NCBI GenBank assembly: GCA_963678705.1 | Contig: OY783207.1 | Location: 23,410,001 to 23,474,000 of the forward strand | DNA: 64,000 nt | Direction: 5' to 3' | Origin: Panorpa germanica | Taxonomy: Eukaryota > Arthropoda > Insecta > Mecoptera > Panorpidae | Shown here: positions 48,441 to 64,000 of the stretch, piece after piece | Layout: every line of letters begins with the position of its first letter | How positions within the stretch are numbered: the stretch's first letter is position 1 | Notes under the pieces: generated by a model | The model's input: only the letters and a program-made list of their open reading frames with translations | What the model was told of the DNA's origin: nothing | The model's database searches: none | Made by a program: the position numbers and the translations under genes

Positions 48441-51400
48441 AATTGAAAAATGTAACGAACTAAAAAGAAAATATACAAATTGAAAAATAGATTGAATTTA
48501 AAAAAAAATGATTTTCAAGTTTGATACAATAAATAATCGAACTCAAAATTTTTAAAAATGTTTGAACTGACAATCCAAATTCACATCTTACCATACAACA
48601 TATTTTTACATATTTTACAGATTTAACTTTACTCTATCTTGTATTTCATGCAAGATTTTTTCAAAATCAAAAATCTGCTTAACAACTTCCTGTTCATTAT
48701 TGGTTCAACAGGACGATAGATGATCTAGCCATCATCTTATTTCAAAAAGTGTTCAATCAGGCAAACTTTAAATCATCTCGATTGTCAGATCGAAACCAAT
48801 TTTATAATACTCGCAGCATAGTCGTGGTAGACAACCCCCGCTAGCTTCAAATTACACGGGACCTACCGGTTATAAATAGGATAGATGCATATTCCGATCA
48901 CCCCGAGTACAAAAGCGCTCCGGCGACGATTCTGCTCGAGCAGTGCTTCCACGAGATGCAGCTTCTTCGCTCGAAAACAAAACCACACACAGAGGACTCG
49001 AATACCAGACCAGTGAATTTGAAACAAGTATTAATTTCGAAAGAATTGCTGTATTTATATTTTCGCTCATGAGACAACAATAATTGAGAGCCACTGGTTT
49101 ACATTTATCCGGAATTTTGTTTGTCAAATTCAAAATACACCCAACAATGAATCAGAGAATAAATATTAAAGAATTGCATGCATATTATTTAGATTTTTAT
49201 CTCTTTAAGTGAGTTCCAACAATAAAACATAAATTCATAATTATCCAGTGTCACTTGAAGGTTAATTATTGTAAAAGTGAACATAGATTATTTATGAGGT
49301 TAGAAAGAGATAGATTATATTACTTAACTGTCTTCATATTTATATCGGTAAATTAATACATTTATTGATTTTTGTCATTAATAAATAAAACAAATATGCC
49401 AATAATTTGTTTAATTTATTCTAAATCAAACTAAACAACAAATATTTGTGCAATTATATTATTTTATTTATTATCATTATAAAGATTAACTAACCTACAC
49501 ATTCATAATAATACTTAAGTGTTTATATTTTTGAAATGCAGCCCAATTCGACCAAGACTCATAATATGAACAAAGCGTACTAATAGAAGGTTTTAAAAAA
49601 TACCGGAACTAAATTTTCTTCTGAAAAACATTCGATTTAATTTATAACTGGACTTTCACCTGAAAGTGGTCCTTTTGTTAAAGGACGAAGGTTTTTTTAT
49701 TTTATGACTACACCAGAACAGTTACAAAATTTACGAGCGTTTAAAAATCCTAGACAAAAATAATTCTAATCTTACAACTGATATTTTATTCGGTTAATAA
49801 TTTTGTTGTAATTCAAAAGAAACATTGTCTATTTATTTAGTTCAATATATATAAATATATCTATTACAAATAGTTTAAATTTATTTTAGTTTGTTTTACC
49901 ACAAACTTATCCAAAAATGTACTATTAAGACCACTTTACTTTAATGGTGTTTTATCATTGTATATTTATTATCATCTTATCAAGATGGCCTTCAATCATT
50001 TTTAAACAATTTAAAGATTAAATGACTAAAAATTGTGTATCTCTTAACTACTAATTTGCAATAGACACTTTGACATAGGGCCAAGACAACATGACATATT
50101 TAATCTCTTAAATTTAAATGATAACTGTAGGTACTTATTTCTTATCTTAAAAGTTACGCGGACATTGAGGTTATGTATTTTTTTAAATATCAATAATGAA
50201 CTTTTAAAGAGATTGTATTAAATAAATTAAGATGAATAGATAGTATATCTGTCTTATGATTAAATTTAAATTTCCTGCGCATGTATTTAGCTCCTATCTT
50301 AAATTAAATAATTTTCGTTCTACAATCAACAGGTAATATCAAATTCATAATATCTGAGTCTATCACAATAAATTGAATATGATAAGAACATTGATAAAAC
50401 GATAAATACAGAAAATATACGTGTGTCTACGTAAAGTTATTGGCAATGCGTATAATAGAACGTATTATTAGAATTACGTTATCTAAATATAATTATTTAT
50501 TTTAAATACTTGAGAATGATTCGGTTTGGTTGAATAAATACAAAATATAACCTTAATCATTTAAAAATAACTCAGTCCTAAATCTATTTCAACGAATGCC
50601 TGGCATAAAGATTAAAAGTAACCAAAATGTCAACAAAAATAAATATGTATCACAAAAACCTAAAAAAAGTGATTAGGAAAACTTACCAATAGTTTATTTC
50701 CAATGTCAGTTATTCAAGAAATCACTTAATTATAAAACACTAAATAACTTTATACACTCTTTATAATTATTTTAATATAAAACTGTATTTAAATAAAAGA
50801 AATATTAAAATAAAACAATAACACACATTAAAACACTCGCGCGAACTACATGGACCGTCCCTTTCTATAAGATAGCTCAACACACAATAACAAATCTAAT
50901 ACGAGATTAAACTACGAGTTACGAAGAACTCAGACCATTTGGGACAGCAGAACTTATGAATGAACACAGATACTACGAGATATTAGCAGTAGCGCCGTAA
51001 AGAAGGGATAGAGTAATATTAATGAATAATATTTAATTAATTAAATTTTATTACATCTTCTAATTTGTTCATATGTCACAAATTTTCTAAATTATAAGAA
51101 GTAACAACCTAATAAATCATTAGAGGTAAAATATGAAGACTACTTATGGTATCATAGTGAATAAAGTTGACTACGCCACTGTCTTTTAGTAATATATATT
51201 TCATTTTTTTCAAAATTAATATTCACATAACGGTGCAATACAAGCACTAAGCAAAAAGTGACACGCCACATTTGAAATTCCAGTCTCTCAAATGACCTTT
51301 TATAATTCTCACGCAAAATCAAATGTATCTAGTCACAATTGACTTTTAAGCGTAATCAGTTTCATTTGGTCTTTCGGCGAAATTAATTGTATCTAGTCAC

Positions 51401-51999
51401 AATTGTCTTCTGCTAAATCAATTGTATCCAAACACAATTACCTTTAACGGTAGGTCTATTTCAAAGATAGGCGCAAAAGTAACCAACAGACATGGTTACT
51501 GCTTCAAATATATTGAGCGAAGTACAGAGTGAATTCAAACATTCCTCCCTGGCTATATTAATTTATTTATTGACTAGATTTTTTTTTAAATATATTTTTC
51601 TTAACAATGAAGTATGTACTTTGTTATTGAATGTAATAGATGTCAAATTGTTTATCATATCATTTCCTTTTTTAAAAACATTGAACAATAATTTGGGCCC
51701 CCTAAGCAATGCAGATAATCGAAGCCTCTGGTTGAAAATATTATGCACATGTTCAATCGCCCACGAAGTCCTGAATGTAGTTCGTATAAATTCGAGTTGT
51801 CTCGTCGACGAACTAAGTTGAGGAAACTACTGTAGAGACAAATGCACGATAAACATTGAACTAGTCTGAAACATTAGTCAACAGAACTCCTTTTATTAAT
51901 AAAAAGAAATATTTATAATTAATTAAATATTTCGTATATATATTTAAAATTAATAGTTAATATTATTATATGTAATTAAATTAATTTAGACGAACAATT
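48441..51999. other. AT-rich with a few richer spots, no supported gene
   Basis: A GC-richer segment at 48860-49080 ends in attgagagccactgg, the same end motif as the mariner-like remnants. Near 50830-51000 a richer block (cgcgcgaactacatggacc on the plus strand) could be a promoter for the minus-strand gene with exons at 37 and 31.7 kb, but no motif decides it. Three related aattgtatc.a..cacaatt motifs occur at 51322-51440. The 109-codon frame 51492-51821 (…LGPLSNADNRSLWLKILCTC…) is unrecognised. Confidence 0.35.
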
Positions 52000-52482
52000 T
52001 GCAGATCATATGAAAAAGAAAACTGCAATTGATATTGGTGTTACGCCATATTGATTTGATCTTAATTCTACTGTTTTTCTGAGTTAGAAGTTACATCTTC
52101 TTGATTTAAGTAATTTTTATTAATATTAATTAATAAAGGTTTGTACAAATATAAAATAAATATATTTAATTCGTGATACATTTTTCTAAGCTGTAAGTTT
52201 GTATAGCTGAAATGTTCATAATAATTTTTTGTTAAAGACATTTATATGTTACATAATTTGTTATAATTCATCTAAGATATTATTAATTTTAGAAATAACT
52301 GCTTAAGTAATTAAACTAGCAAGTTATTAACGCAGATTTAGTATTCTACAATTATTTAATTTATTACTTTTATATTAACAAAAGTTTTTACTACTTGTCA
52401 AAAACATAACCTCAATATAATTAGACATTTGATTTACAATACTTTAATATCTATTGTAATTAAGTTTCTTAATATAATTTAG

Positions 52483-52876
52483 ATGATGCAGACAGTACTT
52501 CTAAATGGAAAGGGTTCCATGGCATTAATTGTACGCGTTACGCGGAGAAATATTGGAATTGTTGCTCCTGCACTTCAAAAAGCCAAAGATCCAATTCAAA
52601 ACTTATTCGTCTCTAAAGTAAGAGAATATCAACAAAAAAGCGGGTACGTAAATTAACATTAATTGTACTTAACTTAGTTATTATATTATTTCTTAACATT
52701 TAATATCATTTAGGGGTAAACTTCTGGATCCATCACCTGCAATCCAAAAGGAACTGAAATTTGAACATGAAAAATGCGAAAAACTTTACGGTGGTGGGGC
52801 TGGAGTTAATTTGGAAGAATTTCCAGAATTCAAGTTTGTTGAACCTACAGTTGATCCCATTAATCAACAAGCCTAG
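52483..52876 (+). CDS. ATP5PF: ATP synthase coupling factor 6, mitochondrial (ATP5PF / F6)
   Basis: Coding exons 52483-52643 and 52714-52876 (70 bp intron, donor gtacgt, acceptor atttag, phase 2) give 107 residues. An acceptor-like tttag abuts the ATG, so a 5' untranslated intron is likely. After a basic presequence (VRVTRRN-IGIVAPAL) the mature part begins near residue 35: DPIQNLFVSKVREYQQK, SGGKLLDPSPAIQKEL, KLYGGG, EFPEFKF, VDPI. All are hallmark positions of coupling factor 6, and the length is usual (human 108, fly 106). The protein belongs to the peripheral stalk of F1Fo ATP synthase in the inner mitochondrial membrane, holding F1 still while the rotor turns. It is followed 613 bp downstream by a diverged tandem paralogue on the same strand. 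Either of the adjacent ATGs (52483 or 52486) may start translation. Confidence 0.95.
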
Positions 52877-53489
52877 ATGTTGAATATTTTAAAGCTTTCT
52901 GCAGAGGCTCAATCAGACACCTAAATACTCTAATGCCATCTAAAATGAAGAGTATGCAACGTACCCATAAACAATTGTAAATTAGAACAGCTGTAATGAT
53001 ATATTTAAATATTATATAAAACTTTCAAAAACCATTTCTATCTTTTACATTACCTATATCATTCTGTTAACATTACCAGAATATATGAACAAATATAAAA
53101 AAGAAACATACAAATAATACACTTTTTCTAGTTACTTAATTTGAATGCACCGCTACTAATTTAACTTTTAGTTCAGTTGTATTCTTCTTCCTAAATCAAT
53201 TTTTTGAATCTACAGATATATCAATATTTGTTAAATCTAACTTTTACTGGAGTAAAAGCACATTATTTAATATTTTTATTTGAATCTATAAAATACTCTT
53301 AAATTAAAAAGACTGCTACGATATTTAAAAACAAGTGCCATGACATTATTTTTCTAATATTATTATTTACATATGTTAGATACTTTAGATACAATTTAAT
53401 ATTTAATACAATAAATAATTAGTCATACCAAAAACAGTTTAATTGGAAGCAGGTATATCACACCGAAAAGCAAGCAAATGTATAGATAA
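52877..53489. other. Spacer between ATP5PF and its paralogue
   Basis: 613 bp of AT-rich sequence holding the 3' end of ATP5PF and the presumed promoter of the next gene. No TATA box or core motif is convincing. Just before the next start lies ATG-TAT-AGA-TAA (53478-53489), a three-codon upstream frame whose stop directly touches the main ATG. Confidence 0.5.
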
Positions 53490-55737
53490 ATGAGTTGTCT
53501 AAATATATTAAGACAAATAGCAAAAAATAAAAGCTTCAAATGGAAAATAATATTTCTTGATAAAAGAACCTTTGCTGAAAAACCGAAACCACCTGGAGCC
53601 GCAGGAACACCACCCGCAGCTGGTGGTGGTTCAAAACCAGGTGACAAACCTGGAGACAAACCAGGAGCTAAGCCACCAGCAGGAGGAGCTAAGCCACCGC
53701 CAGCAGCTGGAGCTAAGCCACCGCCAGCAGCAGGAGCTAAGCCACCGCCAGCAGCTGGAGCTAAACCACCACCAGCAGCCGGAGCTAAACCACCACCAGC
53801 AGCCGGAGCTAAACCACCACCAGCAGCCGGAGCTAAACCACCACCAGCAGCCGGAGCTAAACCACCAGCTGGCGGAGCGCATCCACCACCGCCACCAGCT
53901 GGTGGAGCTCATCCACCACCGCCACCACCAGGAGGTAAGCCACCAGCTGGTGGAGCGCATCCACCACCGCCACCACCAGGAGGTAAACCACCACCTGGTG
54001 GAGCGCATCCACCACCGCCACCACCAGGAGGTAAACCACCAGCTGGTGGAGCGCATCCACCACCGCCACCACCAGGAGGTAAACCACCAGCTGGTGGAGC
54101 TCATCCGCCACCCCCAGCAGGAGGAGCACACCCACCACCACCACCAGGAGGAGCACATCCTCCACCGGGAGGAAAACCTCCAGGTGCAGCTCATCCACCC
54201 GGAGGAAAGGCTCACCCACCCGGAGGAAAGCACCCACCCGGAGGAGCACATCCGCCTGGCGGAGCTCACCCACCTGGAGGAGGCCCTCCACCTATAGGAG
54301 CCGCACCAAAAAAGCAAAAAGCTACATATACGATAGATATTCAAAATGATTTTGTTCAAGGATTATTTTTGCAAAAGATTTTGGAATATCGAGTGCAAGC
54401 CGAATACATGTAAATAATCATTTATTATTCAATTATCTGTAAGACATTCTATTATCCGCCTGCTTGACAAAAAAACCGTGATACAATGATACGTGATATA
54501 ATGATTTAATCTATTTAATATTTATTTAATTATTTGACTTTAAATCGGATTATAAAGATACTTTACAATCCTTTAAACCTTGACAAGATCTTAAGAAATT
54601 GTATAAATTTATTAATACGAAGAAGGTAGTAGATATATTTTTTGAGTAATAAAAATAGGTCACAAATTTTATATCTTTTTATGTTAAATATACTTTAAAT
54701 AAACTGTGATCTAATAATTTATTATAAATATAATTCAAACAGTCTCGAAAATAAATAAACTTAACGCGAAAACCAAAATTCAGTCAAAATAAAAACATTT
54801 GTTAATAAGAACTGTAGCATTTTAACTTACTTTCAGTCGATGGAGATTGCTTGATCCAACACCCCAAATAATTGAAGAGCGTAACCATGGAATACACACT
54901 GCCTTGAAACATTACACGAAGGAAACTGAGGCAAAATATACAATATTTCCAAGACTTGATTTCCCGCCACCGGTCCTTGATCCCATTGATGAAGTTGCAA
55001 CTACAGAAACTAAGAAAAAGATCGAATTATCCGTATTTTTGGAAGCTACTGGTGAACTTGATCCTAAAGCTATACTGAGTATGCTTGATGGAGAAATACC
55101 AAAGACACCCCCTCCAGCAACTGGTGCACCTCCAGCAGCTGGTGCAGCACCAGGAAAACCAGGAGCACCTCCAGCAGCCCCAGGGAAGCCAGGAAAACCT
55201 GGAGCAGCTCCAGCAGCTGCTGCAGCCCCAGGAAAACCAGGAGCACCTCCAGCAGCCCCAGGGAAGCCAGGAAAACCAGGAGCACCTCCAGCAGCTGGTG
55301 CAGCCCCAGGGAAACCGGGTGCAAAACCAGAAGAAAAGGGGAAGCCAGGAGCAAAACCACCAGCTAAGCCAGCAGCAGAAGCAAAAGGAAAGCCAGGAGC
55401 AAAACCACCAGCTAAACCAGCAGCAGAAGCAAAAGGAAAGCCAGGAGCAAAACCACCAGCTAAACCAGCAGCAGAAGCAAAAGGAAAGCCAGGTGCAAAA
55501 CCACCAGCTAAACCCGCTGCTCCTCCAGCGGGAGGAAAACCTGGAGCTGCACCACCAGCTAAACCAGGAGCAGACGCAAAAGGAAAGCCAGGAGCTAAAC
55601 CTGCATCCGCTCCACCAGCTGGCGCAAAACCCGCAGCCAAACCGCCGGCAGGTGCTAAACCTGGATCCGCTCCACCTGCTAAAGATGCTAAACCAGGAGA
55701 TAAAGATAAGTCTGGAAAGCCTCCTGCAAAGAAATAA
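53490..55737 (+). CDS. Coupling factor 6-like protein with long Pro/Gly/Ala-rich arms
   Basis: Exons 53490-54409 and 54837-55737 (427 bp intron, donor gtaaat, acceptor ctttcag, phase 2) give about 606 residues. Residues 1-31 (MSCLNILRQIAKNKSFKWKI...DKRTFAEK) form a basic presequence-like start. Residues ~32-276 are low complexity: first GAKPPPAA-type octamers, then GGAHPPPPPPGGKPP-type repeats rich in His. Residues ~277-360 match coupling factor 6: DFVQGLFLQKILEYR, RRLLDP-like RWRLLDPTPQI, FPRLDF, LDPID, with the intron at the homologous codon. Residues ~361-400 are predicted helical and unique (KKIELSVFLEATGELDPKAI). Residues ~400-606 are a GKPGAKPPA / AEAKGKPGAKPPAKPA-rich, Lys-rich tail. 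Inference: a tandem duplicate of ATP5PF, mitochondrial, perhaps tissue-restricted like the fly coupling factor 6-like paralogue. Function of the arms is unknown. Other open frames across the arms are shadows of the GC-rich repeats. Confidence 0.85.
53640..54300 (+). repeat. Coding tandem repeats, His/Pro/Gly arm
   Basis: 24 bp units encoding GAKPPPAA dominate 53660-53870. They are followed by ~45 bp units encoding GGAHPPPPPPGGKPP until about 54110, then shorter GGAHPP / GGKHPP units. GC content is far above the rest of the window. Near-identical neighbouring units (ccaccagcagccggagctaa) point to recent unit duplication. Confidence 0.9.
55110..55700 (+). repeat. Coding tandem repeats, Lys/Pro/Gly arm
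   Basis: Imperfect units encoding APPAAPGKPGKPG (55150-55310), then three near-identical 48 bp units (about 55360-55500) encoding AEAKGKPGAKPPAKPA, then degenerate copies. Composition differs from the first arm: Lys instead of His. Confidence 0.9.
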
Positions 55738-55781
55738 TGCTTTAACACTTAGAGGTAGAGGAATCTAAAAAAAGAAGAAAT

Positions 55782-55787
55782 AATAAA
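55782..55787 (+). terminator. Poly(A) signal of the coupling factor 6-like gene
   Basis: AATAAA 45 bases after the stop codon. A second AATAAA lies at 55847-55852. Both fall in the 214 bp between this gene's stop and the stop of the convergent POLE gene. Confidence 0.55.
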
Positions 55788-55951
55788 TTCAGACTATTGC
55801 ACAGTTTACAGTTAGTAATTTACACCAACTACTAAAACCAGAAAAAAATAAATAACTTTTAGAAAAAGAAAGCCTGTATTTAAATGTTGATTAAAAAAGA
55901 TAACACTTGATATTTTGTACATTTCAAGAAATAATATACAAAAACAATTAT

Positions 55952-64000
<8,049 letters not shown>

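Noticed and set aside
51492-51821. 109-codon ORF between 51.4 and 51.9 kb
   Set aside because: No recognisable domain, AT-driven composition over most of its length, no promoter or splice context; possible but unsupported.
53557-54297. Long Gln/His-rich plus-strand frame and long minus-strand Trp/Ser frames across the proline arm
   Set aside because: GC-rich codon repeats remove stop codons from all frames. Only the Pro/Gly/Ala frame joins a presequence, a coupling factor 6 core and valid splice sites.
53490-55737. Collagen or elastin-like structural protein
   Set aside because: Gly is not in a strict every-third-residue register, and the core matches coupling factor 6 with the family intron.
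55085-55768. Overlapping Gln/Glu-rich plus frame and Gly/Ala/Phe-rich minus frame over the second arm
   Set aside because: Shadow frames of the GKPGA repeats, with no support from splice sites or homology.

Overview
The window is AT-rich nuclear DNA of an arthropod, most likely an insect. Every confident gene has spliceosomal introns. The repeats include mariner remnants, a jockey-like LINE, a LINE with a CCHC-like tail, and many short non-autonomous DNA elements. The mariner and LINE relics resemble those common in Hymenoptera (ants, bees, wasps), so a hymenopteran is my best guess. That is inference, not proof.

The first 51 kb are repeat-dominated. I recognise seven copies of a ~0.7 kb TTAA-flanked element (family A), about ten of a ~630 bp element with GGGCTTGTGT termini (family B), three of a hAT-like ~340-385 bp element (family C), three of a ~510 bp element (family F), two or more of a ~195 bp element with GGCGGYGACT termini (family E), and LINE, mariner and SINE-like debris. 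Within this stretch two well-formed coding exons (37055-36926 and 31754-31646, minus strand) belong to a host gene I cannot name. A GC-richer block at 11.8-12.0 kb carries insect promoter motifs.

The right end is gene-dense. ATP5PF (coupling factor 6 of mitochondrial ATP synthase, plus strand) is followed 0.6 kb later, in tandem, by a two-exon gene of about 606 residues. Its core is a diverged coupling factor 6 split by a phase-2 intron at the homologous codon. Two long Pro/Gly/Ala-rich arms flank that core, one His-rich and one Lys-rich. This tandem, arm-bearing coupling factor 6 paralogue is the most interesting object in the window. I do not know of it being described, but I could not search.

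Convergent with it, on the minus strand from 64000 to 55952, is most of POLE, the DNA polymerase epsilon catalytic subunit. I could trace 19 exons in one unbroken frame. The first ~200 residues lie beyond the window edge. The exonuclease motifs, polymerase motifs A, B and C, the CysX iron-sulphur ligands and the C-terminal zinc modules are all intact. ATP5PF and its paralogue probably act in the mitochondrial inner membrane; POLE acts in nuclear replication and is only a genomic neighbour.
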